From CAZUHB01 sp964620445 (GTDB lineage: Bacteria; Planctomycetota; B15-G4; CAYZWU01), in contig CAZUHB010000001.1 in assembly GCA_964620445.1 (NCBI GenBank), forward strand, positions 196,652 to 260,651: a stretch of DNA of 64,000 bases, given 5' to 3'. Position numbers and translations under genes: made by a program. The first letter of the stretch is position 1. Every line of letters starts with the position of its first letter. Shown piece after piece: positions 32,359 to 39,604 of this stretch. The notes below the pieces were generated by a model, which was not told the origin of the DNA, searched no databases, and was given only the letters and a program-made list of their open reading frames with translations.

Positions 32359-33834
32359 ATGGATACGATAATCTCGATAAAGCCTCTGCTCGCCGTTCTG
32401 GCTTCGGCCCTGGCAGTGATTCCGATCATCTGCTTCCGCCGGATTCCGGATGTTCGGGAGGGGGCGACATTTCTGGCCGGCGGCCTGAAACTCCTTCTCG
32501 TGGCGTCGATGGTGCCCCTCGTTCTCGACGGCACGTCGATCGAGTTCGTGCTCGTGCCTCTCACGGCCGGCCTCGATATCAGCTTCCGCGTCGACGCGCT
32601 CGGCATGCTCTTCGCCCTGGTGGCGTCGTCGCTCTGGATCGCCACCTCTGCCTACTCGATCGGCTACATGCGGGGGCTCAACGAGCATAGCCAGACGCGC
32701 TACTACTGTTTCTTCGCCCTCGCTCTCTCGTCGACGATCGGCGTCGCTTTCGCCGCCAACCTGCTCACCCTCTACATCTTTTACGAGATCCTCTCCCTTT
32801 CGACCTACCCGCTCGTGACCCATCATCAGGATGGCGAGGCGCGTCTCTCGGGGCGCAAGTACCTCACATTCATCCTGGGAACGTCGATCGGATTCGTGCT
32901 TCCCGCCATGCTGATCTGCTACAGCCAGGCGGGCACGCTCGATTTCGCGTCGGGCGGTTTTCTGATGGGGACGGGATTCTCGAAGACGGCGCTCACGGCG
33001 CTCCTTCTCCTCTTTGTTTTCGGTTTTGCCAAGGCGGGCGTCATGCCTTTTCACGCGTGGCTGCCGGCAGCGATGGTCGCTCCCACGCCGGTGAGCGCAC
33101 TCCTCCATGCAGTGGCCGTGGTCAAGGTGGGGGTCTTCTCGATCCTGCGCGTTGTGACGGGCGTATTCGGCGTCGATTTTCTCGATTCTCTCGACCTGGG
33201 CACGGTGCTCTGCTGGATCGCGGCCTTCACGGTGATCGTGTCGTCGCTCATCGCTCTCAGTCAGGACGGGCTCAAGCGGCGGCTCGCGTTCTCCACGATC
33301 GGCCAGCTCTCGTACATCGTGCTCGGCGCGGCGCTCCTCTCTCCCAAGGGGCTCACGGGCGGGATGATGCATGTGGCGATGCACGCCTTCGGCAAGATCA
33401 CACTCTTCTTCTGCGCCGGCGCCATCTTCGTGGCCACCGGCAAGAAGTACATCAGCGAGATGGCCGGCATCGGGCGCCGGATGCCTTTCACGATGATCGC
33501 TTTTTTCATCGGCGCGCTGAGCGTGATCGGGCTTCCTCCCTGCGGGGGATTCATCAGCAAGTGGTACCTCGTGCTCGGAACGCTCGAGGCCGATCGGATC
33601 CCGATGCTGATCGTTCTGCTCGGCAGTTCGCTGCTCAACGCGGCCTATTTTCTGCCCATCGTTTACAAGGCTTTTTTCTGCACCGACGAAGAAGCGCGGT
33701 TCGAGCGCAAGGTGGACGAGGCGCCGCTCTTTGCAATCGTTCCCCCTCTGATCACTGCCGCGGTGTCGATCGCGCTCTTCTTCTACCCCGAGCCCTTTTT
33801 CGAACTCGCCTCGCTGGCGGCTCGAGGCTTCTGA
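32359..33834 (+). CDS. Second antiporter-like (MrpD/NuoM-type) subunit
   Basis: A 491-residue protein of the same family with Glu in YIFYEILSLSTYPLV, Lys in FAKAGVMPFHAWLPAAM and His in GGMMHVAMHAFGKITLFF. It also has IGQLSYIVLGAAL. It is distinct from the first D subunit and closer to complex I NuoM/L-type subunits. All key charged residues for ion transfer are present, so it is likely active. It precedes two tiny membrane-protein genes. Confidence 0.9.
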   Translation: MDTIISIKPLLAVLASALAVIPIICFRRIPDVREGATFLAGGLKLLLVASMVPLVLDGTSIEFVLVPLTAGLDISFRVDALGMLFALVASSLWIATSAYSIGYMRGLNEHSQTRYYCFFALALSSTIGVAFAANLLTLYIFYEILSLSTYPLVTHHQDGEARLSGRKYLTFILGTSIGFVLPAMLICYSQAGTLDFASGGFLMGTGFSKTALTALLLLFVFGFAKAGVMPFHAWLPAAMVAPTPVSALLHAVAVVKVGVFSILRVVTGVFGVDFLDSLDLGTVLCWIAAFTVIVSSLIALSQDGLKRRLAFSTIGQLSYIVLGAALLSPKGLTGGMMHVAMHAFGKITLFFCAGAIFVATGKKYISEMAGIGRRMPFTMIAFFIGALSVIGLPPCGGFISKWYLVLGTLEADRIPMLIVLLGSSLLNAAYFLPIVYKAFFCTDEEARFERKVDEAPLFAIVPPLITAAVSIALFFYPEPFFELASLAARGF

Positions 33835-33844
33835 CACGGAGTCG

Positions 33845-33970
33845 ATGATGGAACAAGAAAAGATGGAACTCTCCCATGATCCGATTCCGGGCTACAAGCC
33901 GGTCTTCTTCGCCGTGTGTGTCGTCGCCGTCGTTTATCTGGTCCTGACTTTCCTGTTGAGCTCCCATTGA
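33845..33970 (+). CDS. 41-residue single-helix membrane protein in the mrp-like cluster
   Basis: A small ORF (MMEQEK..., starting at ATG 33845 or 33848) encoding a polar N-terminus with HDPIPGYKPVFF, then one membrane helix (AVCVVAVVYLVLTFLL) and SSH at the end. It lies ten bases after the second antiporter-like gene and 25 bases before the next one, all on one strand, leaving little doubt that it is co-transcribed. I do not recognise the family. It may be an accessory subunit, like the single-helix subunits of other respiratory complexes. Confidence 0.6.
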   Translation: MMEQEKMELSHDPIPGYKPVFFAVCVVAVVYLVLTFLLSSH

Positions 33971-33995
33971 TGGCCGGAGCGTGGAACCGTTCGGA

Positions 33996-34253
33996 ATGAA
34001 GCGAGAACTCAAAATCTTCGACAACCCGGCGAACGTGAAGCGCCTGCTCTACGTCTTCTACGGGATCCTGGTCCTGCTCATCGTGCTCGACCTGCTTCTT
34101 TGCGGGCACGCCGAGGGGGAGGAGCACGGTTTTCCCTGGGAGAACATGCCGGCCTTCTTCGCGGTTTACGGCTTCGTCTCCTATGTGACCCTCATCTTCG
34201 TGGCCAAGGGGCTCCGACTGCTCATCAAGAGAGACGAGGATTACTATGAGTAG
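33996..34253 (+). CDS. Small two-helix membrane protein in the mrp-like cluster
   Basis: An 85-residue protein with the pattern MKRELKIFDNPANVKRL, a first helix (VFYGILVLLIVLDLLL), a short loop with HGFPWENMPAFFAVYGF, a second helix (SYVTLIFVAKGL) and a charged end (IKRDEDYYE). I recall similar short proteins beside antiporter D subunits in other bacteria, but no characterised function. ATG 33996 is preferred to the in-frame GTG 33981, which would sit two bases after its GGAG. Its stop overlaps the next start by eight bases. Confidence 0.7.
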   Translation: MKRELKIFDNPANVKRLLYVFYGILVLLIVLDLLLCGHAEGEEHGFPWENMPAFFAVYGFVSYVTLIFVAKGLRLLIKRDEDYYE

Positions 34254-36027
34254 CGCCATCCCTCCGGCACTGATCCTCGTGGCGGGCGCCTGCCTCGTTC
34301 CCCTGTTCAGAGGGAAACTCAAGCAGGCCTTCATGCTCCTCGTTCCGGTGGCGGCCTACTATTGTCTGCGCCAGCTTCCCGAGGGAGCGAGCTGGATCGT
34401 TCCCTTTCTGGATTACAATCTCGTTCTGGCGCGGGTCGACAAGCTGAGCGTCATCTTCTCCACGATCTTCCTGCTCATCACCTTCATCGGCACGCTCTAC
34501 GCGCTCAAGGTCGAGGACGACCTGCAGCACGTGGCTGCCCTCTTCTACGCGGCCGGCGCGCTCGGCGTGACCCTGGCGGGCGACTTCTTTTCGCTCTACG
34601 TCTTCTGGGAGGTGATGGCCATCAGCTCCACCTTCCTGATCCTGGCGCGCCGCACCAGGAAATCGCAGCGGGCGGCCTTCCGCTACGTGCTGGTCCACAT
34701 CGTGGGGGGGCTCGTGCTGCTGGCCGGAATCGTGATCGCCATTCACGAAACGGGCACGATCGAGTTCGCCTACATCGGCCTCGAGGGCGTCTCGTCGTGG
34801 CTCATCTTCATCGGTATCGCGGTGAACGCCGCCATCCCGCCCCTTCACCCCTGGCTCAAGGACGCCTACCCGGAGGCGACGGTGACCGGCGCGGTCTTCA
34901 TGAGCGCGCTCACCACGAAGAGCGCCGTCTACGTCATGGCGCGCACCTTTCCGGGAACGGAGCTCCTCATCTGGCTCGGGGCGCTCATGACCGCCTTCCC
35001 CATTTTTTACGCCATCCTGGAGAACGACATCCGCCGCGTGCTCGGCTACAGCCTCATCAACCAGGTGGGATACATGATGTGCGGCATCGGAATCGGCACC
35101 CAGCTCGCCATCAACGGGACCGTGTCGCACGCCTTTTGCCACATCCTCTACAAGGCGCTGCTCTTCATGTCGGTGGGGGCGGTCCTCTACAGGACGGGCA
35201 AGATCAAGTGCACCGAACTGGGAGGGCTCTACAAGACGATGCCGCTCACCTGCCTCTTCTGTCTCGTGGGCGCGGCGTCGATCTCGGCCTTTCCGCTCTT
35301 CTCCGGTTTCGTGAGCAAATCGATGATCATCAGCGCCTCGGCCCACGAGAAGCTGATCGCCATCTGGCTGATCCTCCAGTTCGCATCTGCCGGGGTGCTC
35401 GACCACGCGGGCATCAAGGTGCCCTTCTTTACCTTTTTCGGCCATGATTCGGGGATCAGGACGAAGGAACCGCCGCTCAATATGCTTCTCGCCATGGGAA
35501 TCGCGGCCTTCTTCTGCGTCTTTCTCGCGGTCTGCCCCGGCTTCCTCTATCAGATGCTGCCCTATCCCGTGGACTATGTGCCCTATACGGCGAGCCACGT
35601 GATCGGATCGCTGCAGCTTCTCCTGTTCGGGGCGCTCGCTTTCGTGCTGCTCCTCTTCTCGGGCTTCTACCCCTCCGAAGTCCGGGCGATCAATCTCGAT
35701 TTCGACATCATCTACCGCAAGGGGGCGCGCCTCTTCTACTGGGCGACCGATCTGGTCCTCAACGGGCTCAACGCTCTTTGCAGCCTCTTCTTCTTCCAGG
35801 GGTTGCCCGGTGTTCTGGGACGGTTCGCGCGCAAAGCCCCGACCCGTCTGGCACTCCTCGTCATGATCCCCTGCTGGACCGCGGCCGGTCTCGGTCCGGC
35901 CGAACGGATCGCGCGCGAGGAGCAGCTCAAGAGGGATATGGAGGAGGGAGCGCTTCCCATCGGGCTGATCGCCTTTTCGGTGATCATTTGCCTCTCGACC
36001 CTCGCCTTTTTCACCGAATTGCTCTGA
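34246..36027 (+). CDS. Third antiporter-like (MrpD family) subunit with Asn at the usual Lys position
   Basis: A 593-residue membrane protein of the MrpD/NuoL-M family with Glu in YVFWEVMAISSTFLIL and EATVTGAVFMSALTTKSAVYV. In the helix where the other two subunits carry a conserved Lys before the P-H-x-W motif, it has Asn (IAVNAAIPPLHPWLKDAY). It has a long C-terminal extension with additional helices. Loss of that Lys would change ion coupling, but the sequence is well conserved elsewhere and may represent a known sub-family. It ends the cluster. Confidence 0.88.
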   Translation: MSSAIPPALILVAGACLVPLFRGKLKQAFMLLVPVAAYYCLRQLPEGASWIVPFLDYNLVLARVDKLSVIFSTIFLLITFIGTLYALKVEDDLQHVAALFYAAGALGVTLAGDFFSLYVFWEVMAISSTFLILARRTRKSQRAAFRYVLVHIVGGLVLLAGIVIAIHETGTIEFAYIGLEGVSSWLIFIGIAVNAAIPPLHPWLKDAYPEATVTGAVFMSALTTKSAVYVMARTFPGTELLIWLGALMTAFPIFYAILENDIRRVLGYSLINQVGYMMCGIGIGTQLAINGTVSHAFCHILYKALLFMSVGAVLYRTGKIKCTELGGLYKTMPLTCLFCLVGAASISAFPLFSGFVSKSMIISASAHEKLIAIWLILQFASAGVLDHAGIKVPFFTFFGHDSGIRTKEPPLNMLLAMGIAAFFCVFLAVCPGFLYQMLPYPVDYVPYTASHVIGSLQLLLFGALAFVLLLFSGFYPSEVRAINLDFDIIYRKGARLFYWATDLVLNGLNALCSLFFFQGLPGVLGRFARKAPTRLALLVMIPCWTAAGLGPAERIAREEQLKRDMEEGALPIGLIAFSVIICLSTLAFFTELL

Positions 36028-36159
36028 TCTTGGCCGCCCCCCGTGTCTCTTGGCCGCTCGCTCACGAGGCGCGGTTCTTGGTGGGCTCAACGCATTATAA
36101 AAACAAAAGTTACGCTAACGTGGCAGGTTCGCGCCGAATCGCGTCGGTCAGGGGCTCAT

Positions 36160-36178
36160 AAAGGGAACCCCCTTTCTT
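36160..36178 (+). terminator. Weak terminator after the mrp-like cluster
   Basis: AAAGGG (36160-36165) and CCCTTT (36170-36175) form a six-base stem with a four-base loop followed by CTTT. It lies 130 bases after the last antiporter gene and before the ptsN promoter. Confidence 0.45.
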
Positions 36179-36208
36179 TGGAAAGTTTACAGAAATCTCC
36201 CAATACCC

Positions 36209-36237
36209 TTGCAATGAGGCGCCTGTGAAACTATATT
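36209..36237 (+). promoter_or_regulatory. Sigma-70 promoter for ptsN
   Basis: TTGCAA (36209-36214) and TATATT (36232-36237) are 17 bases apart, close to consensus. The start of transcription would be ~60 bases before ATG 36302. Confidence 0.7.
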
Positions 36238-36301
36238 TTTTCCTTTTAACCTTTGAGCGAGAAAACAAACGCTGTAGTACGGCTGAGAGGACAGGTCAAG
36301 C

Positions 36302-36766
36302 ATGAAACTCTCAGAGATTCTCCTCGAGAAGGCCATCATCCTTGATGTCAAGGATATCGATAAATGGGATCTGATCGAGAACCTGACGGGACTTCTGGAA
36401 GATAGTGGTCAGATCGCGGCTGAGATCAAGGAGCCGGTCCTCCAGGGATTGCTCGACCGGGAACGGTCGATGTCGACCGGTATGGAGAACGGCATCGCCA
36501 TTCCCCACTGCTGCGTGGGCTTGATCAACGAGACGGTGGTCAGTCTCGGCATTTCGAGGGAGGGTGTCGACTTCGACTCGATCGACGCGACCCCGTCGCA
36601 TCTGATCATTCTTCTGGTGACGCCGAAGAACAAGACCAAGATGCACATCAAGACGTTGGCCGAGATCGCCAAACTCTTGAACGATGCCGAGTCGAGACAG
36701 AGAATACTTGCGGCAGAGACCCCCTCGGGCGTTCTCGATATCATCCGTGAGGAGGAGCGCAAGTAG
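36302..36766 (+). CDS. ptsN: PTS IIA domain protein, nitrogen-regulatory type (PtsN-like)
   Basis: A 154-residue soluble protein matching the fructose/mannitol EIIA and PtsN family. The phosphorylated His lies in GMENGIAIPHCC, with RERSMSTG before it and HLIILLVTPKNKTKMHIKTLAEIAKLL after it. No sugar-specific membrane component is nearby, so regulation rather than sugar uptake is likely. Start ATG 36302 follows an AGAGGACAGG site. rpsU is 112 bases downstream with its own leader. Confidence 0.88.
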   Translation: MKLSEILLEKAIILDVKDIDKWDLIENLTGLLEDSGQIAAEIKEPVLQGLLDRERSMSTGMENGIAIPHCCVGLINETVVSLGISREGVDFDSIDATPSHLIILLVTPKNKTKMHIKTLAEIAKLLNDAESRQRILAAETPSGVLDIIREEERK

Positions 36767-36830
36767 CAGCCTTTGCGAGGGCTGGCCGCGACCTTTTATG
36801 GAAGCGGATCGTCGAGGAATTTGATATTAT

Positions 36831-36854
36831 CGATCGTTTCTTTTCAAACGATCG
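36831..36854 (+). promoter_or_regulatory. Perfect hairpin in the rpsU leader
   Basis: CGATCGTTT (36831-36839) and AAACGATCG (36846-36854) form a perfect nine-base stem with a six-base CTTTTC loop. It lies ten bases before the AAAGGAG ribosome site of rpsU and has no T run after it, so a terminator role is unlikely. It could be an autoregulatory protein-binding site or an operator. Confidence 0.55.
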
Positions 36855-36878
36855 GATCACGAAAGGAGTTTGATCTGC

Positions 36879-37106
36879 ATGATTCGGATTATGCTCAGGG
36901 ACAATGAGCCTCTCGAGAAGACATTGAGACGTCTTCGGAAGCTGTGCAACAACGAGGGAATCACCAAGGGAATCAAGCGCTCCGCCTTTTACGAGAAACC
37001 ATCGGAAAGACGCCGCCGCAAGGAGCGTGAGCGGCAGAAAGCGATCCGGATGGCCAACAGTCCGGCGCGCAGGCTCAAGGCACGGAAACGCAGGAGTCGC
37101 AGATAG
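36879..37106 (+). CDS. rpsU: 30S ribosomal protein S21
   Basis: A 75-residue, highly basic protein matching S21: MIRIMLRDNEPLEKTLRRLRKLCNNEGI, then KRSAFYEKPSERRRRKER and an Arg/Lys tail. S21 is a small-subunit protein near the anti-Shine-Dalgarno region. ATG 36879 fits the family start, ten bases after AAAGGAG. It is transcribed alone, with a leader hairpin and a terminator at 37190-37216 that overlaps the 3' end of rpiB on the other strand. Confidence 0.95.
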   Translation: MIRIMLRDNEPLEKTLRRLRKLCNNEGITKGIKRSAFYEKPSERRRRKERERQKAIRMANSPARRLKARKRRSRR

Positions 37107-37189
37107 AGGCCGCAAGAGGCTTCTCGAAGAGCCTCCTCAAAAAGGATCGTCACTCGTGAAAGGGTGAGGATTCAGCCGAAATGAACTCT

Positions 37190-37216
37190 CCTGGAGGAGT
37201 CATTCCTCCAGGTTTT
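37190..37216 (+). terminator. Terminator of rpsU
   Basis: CCTGGAGGA (37190-37198) and TCCTCCAGG (37204-37212) pair perfectly around a five-base loop and are followed by TTTT. The right arm lies inside the last codons of the convergent rpiB. Confidence 0.85.
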
Positions 37217-37655
37217 CTATTTGTGCCAGGTTTTCTATTTTTGACAGCCGTCGCGAGTGGCGGCCCCCTTCGAATCCGGTCTCGAGGAATTCCCGGGTAA
37301 TCTCCTTCATCAACTCATCACCCAGCATGCGGGCTCCCAGGCAGAGAACGTTGGCGTCGTTGTGGGCGCGCGCCATGCGTGCGTCCAGAATCGTCCGGCA
37401 GAGAGCGGCGCGGATGCCGCGTTGCTTGTTGGCCGCGATCGACATCCCGATCCCGGTGCCGCAGAGCAGCACTCCCTGATCGTGGGAGCCGTCATTGATG
37501 CCGGCGCACAGGGCCGCGGCGAAGTCGGGATAATCGCAGGACGCCTTGGAATCAGGGCCTGCGTCGGTGACGTCGTGACCGAGTTCGCGCACGAATGCAA
37601 GGAGCATACCTTTGGCATCGAAGGCGGCATGGTCCGATCCGATGATGATTTTCAT
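37200..37655 (-). CDS. rpiB: Ribose-5-phosphate isomerase B
   Basis: RpiB interconverts ribose-5- and ribulose-5-phosphate. The 151-residue protein has IIGSDHAAFDAKG at the N-terminus, the active-site region GVLLCGTGIGMSIAANK and the family segment NDANVLCLGARMLG. The C-terminus bears a duplicated KIENLAQIENL produced by an 18-base tandem repeat in the DNA. ATG 37655 overlaps the upstream stop as ATGA. The order TsaC/Sua5-phosphatase-RpiB matches the Bacillus ywlC-ywlE-ywlF region. Confidence 0.95.
   Translation of the reverse strand: MKIIIGSDHAAFDAKGMLLAFVRELGHDVTDAGPDSKASCDYPDFAAALCAGINDGSHDQGVLLCGTGIGMSIAANKQRGIRAALCRTILDARMARAHNDANVLCLGARMLGDELMKEITREFLETGFEGGRHSRRLSKIENLAQIENLEE
37208..37240. 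repeat. 18-base tandem duplication at the 3' end of rpiB
   Basis: CCAGGTTTTCTATTT occurs at 37208-37222 and 37226-37240 (period 18). It adds six codons to the end of RpiB and its first copy overlaps the right arm of the rpsU terminator. Confidence 0.85.
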
Positions 37656-38737
37656 ATCGTCTCGAGTATTTCCAGGAGATTGGAGTAGATGCGCGACGCG
37701 CACCGGGTGTAGCAGGCCTCGTTCGATCCGAAGGGATCGGCCACGTCTTCCGAGTCCCTGTCGAGCAGTTCGATTTTCTCGTCGTCGCCTCCGAGCATCT
37801 CGGAGAGGACGGCCTTGAGGGACGAGGTCATCACGTAGATGTGATCGCTGTTCTCGAGAAGCGAACGGTTTACCACCTTGGCGCGGTACGCGTCGATGTA
37901 GATGTCCCACTTGGTGAGCGCCTTGGAGGCGTTCATGGTGGGCGGTTCGCCTTCGACCGCGGCGACCCCGGCCGATTTCACCAGGTAACCGTGGCTGGGC
38001 AGGCGGTCGGTCGACGTTTTCAGCCGTTCCGCCAGAAGGTGCTTCATGAACGCTTCGGCCATGGGGCTGCGGCAGGTGTTGCCCGTGCACACGAAGAGGA
38101 TTTTCTTGCACGCCGTGTTGATGATGTCCTCGTCCGTGATGATTCCCGTGCGCAAGATCTGGAAGGTATCCGACCTGAGCATGACGACCGTGGACGGATC
38201 GCCGATCGTGGACTTGCCGTTGTCGACCACGAGATCGATCCGGTCGTCGTAGTAGTTGAGCACTTCTTTTGCCGTGGTCGCCGGCGGAAGGCTTGCCGGA
38301 TTGGCGCTCGGCAATGCCACGGTGACGCCCGACTCGCGGATGATGTCGCGCGACAGCTTGAGCCCGGGCAGCCGGATCCCGGTCATGGCCGTGTCGCTCT
38401 CGAGCGACTTGACGATCATGGTGAGGGGGCCTGGCCAGTATCGGTCCATGAGCCGCCGTGCGAAAATGTTGGCCCCGGGCGTGTACTTGTGGAAGTCGTC
38501 CTTGTCCGCGATGTGAATGGTAAAAGGCTTTTCCTTGGGTCGATTCTTGAGGCGCACGAGTTGTGCGAGCGTTTCGGCGTTGTTCAGGTCCGCGCCGATG
38601 CCGTAGACCGTCTCCGTCGGAAAGCCCACGATACGGCCTTCCTTCAGAGCCTGGCTCGCTCTGGCAACAACTTCGGAATAATTGCTGTCGTCAATTTTGA
38701 GTACTGTCGTTTTCATGCCCTTGAGTGGCGCCGCCAT
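37652..38737 (-). CDS. Fused threonylcarbamoyl-AMP synthase (Sua5/YrdC) and low-molecular-weight phosphatase
   Basis: A 361-residue fusion. Residues ~8-195 are a YrdC/Sua5 domain (GRIVGFPTETVYGIGAD, the KRP-like LKNRPKEKPFTIHI, WPGPLTMIVK, IRLPG), which makes threonylcarbamoyl-AMP for tRNA t6A. Residues ~212-361 are a low-molecular-weight phosphatase with P-loop C217-TGNTC-R223 and DPFG near the end. Thr at P-loop position T221 matches Bacillus YwlE (T11), where it favours phospho-arginine over phospho-tyrosine, so protein-arginine phosphatase activity is possible. In Bacillus these genes are neighbours; here they are joined. The start may be ATG 38737 or ATG 38716. Confidence 0.9.
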   Translation of the reverse strand: MAAPLKGMKTTVLKIDDSNYSEVVARASQALKEGRIVGFPTETVYGIGADLNNAETLAQLVRLKNRPKEKPFTIHIADKDDFHKYTPGANIFARRLMDRYWPGPLTMIVKSLESDTAMTGIRLPGLKLSRDIIRESGVTVALPSANPASLPPATTAKEVLNYYDDRIDLVVDNGKSTIGDPSTVVMLRSDTFQILRTGIITDEDIINTACKKILFVCTGNTCRSPMAEAFMKHLLAERLKTSTDRLPSHGYLVKSAGVAAVEGEPPTMNASKALTKWDIYIDAYRAKVVNRSLLENSDHIYVMTSSLKAVLSEMLGGDDEKIELLDRDSEDVADPFGSNEACYTRCASRIYSNLLEILETI

Positions 38738-38757
38738 GTGTTTGTGCCGCCATGTGT
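38730..38757. repeat. 16-base tandem duplication at the start of the Sua5-phosphatase gene
   Basis: GCCGCCATGTGT occurs at 38730-38741 and 38746-38757 (period 16). On the coding strand this duplicates a start-codon region, giving two ATGs in different frames; the one in frame is 38737. Confidence 0.7.
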
Positions 38758-38785
38758 GTCTCAGTATTTTGTTGTAGGGTATACA

Positions 38786-38814
38786 ATTATCTCAATAGGG
38801 AGATAAGATTCCAA
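38786..38814 (-). promoter_or_regulatory. Promoter and operator-like palindrome upstream of the Sua5-phosphatase gene
   Basis: On the minus strand TTGGAA (38814-38809) and GATAAT (38791-38786) are 17 bases apart. A perfect palindrome TTATCTC/GAGATAA (38787-38806, six-base loop) covers the -10 and the spacer, as a repressor site would. The divergent two-component operon lies 65 bases away and might share this control. Confidence 0.6.
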
Positions 38815-38854
38815 CCATTTTTTGTCTTTAATAGCTTCTAGTCGGACTTTATAA

Positions 38855-39604
38855 ATGGATACCATGAGTGAAAGAAAGAAAAAAGTGGATCGGCTCGCCT
38901 TTATCGGGACTCTGGCCGGCGGTCTCGCACACGAGATCAAGAATCCCCTGAGCACGATCAGCATCAATCTCCAGCTCATGCGCGAGGACTGGCACGATGC
39001 GCAAAATCCTCGCGAGAAGAGGACGTTGAAGCGGATTTCGACACTGTCGAAGGAGATCGAGCGGCTCGAGGGGATCGTCAACGATTTCCTCACCTACGCC
39101 CGGGGATTCTCTCTCGACAAGAAACCGGAAAACATCAACAGCATCCTTGTCGACCTGACCACCTTTCTCGATCCCGAAGCGCAGCGCCGGTCGATCGAGG
39201 TACGCACTTATCTCGATCCGAAAAGTCCGCTCGTCGAGGTCGATGTCAAGTATATACGGCTCGCTCTGATGAACATCATCCAGAATGCCTTTCAGGCGAT
39301 CGAGGAGGACGAGGGCACGCGCCAGGTTCTGGTCGGCACGAGAGGTTTCAAGGAAAGCGTGGAGATCACCGTGACCGACACCGGTTCGGGTATTCCGGCC
39401 GAGTACGGGGACAAGATCTTTCAGGTCTACTTTTCCACCAAGCGGAGCGGCACCGGCCTCGGCCTGGCCACGGTCAAGCGGATCATCGAGGAGCACGACG
39501 GCACGATCTCTTTCCGGAGCGAGGAAGGAAAAGGCACATCGTTTACGATTCATCTCCCCACGAGCAGGGGGAAGACCGATCGGGGCAAGAGAGAAACGGA
39601 ATGA
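38855..39604 (+). CDS. Sensor histidine kinase without a sensor domain (NtrB-like)
   Basis: A 249-residue kinase with the phospho-accepting His26 in GGLAHEIKNPLSTI, an N box (NIIQNAFQAIEED), a G1 box (DTGSGIPAE) and a G2 box (GTGLGLATVKRIIEEHDG). There is no PAS, GAF or membrane domain, so the signal must come through a protein partner. Its stop overlaps the start of the response regulator as ATGA. Together they form an NtrB/NtrC-type pair. The start is ATG 38855 or the in-frame ATG 38864. Confidence 0.93.
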   Translation: MDTMSERKKKVDRLAFIGTLAGGLAHEIKNPLSTISINLQLMREDWHDAQNPREKRTLKRISTLSKEIERLEGIVNDFLTYARGFSLDKKPENINSILVDLTTFLDPEAQRRSIEVRTYLDPKSPLVEVDVKYIRLALMNIIQNAFQAIEEDEGTRQVLVGTRGFKESVEITVTDTGSGIPAEYGDKIFQVYFSTKRSGTGLGLATVKRIIEEHDGTISFRSEEGKGTSFTIHLPTSRGKTDRGKRETE

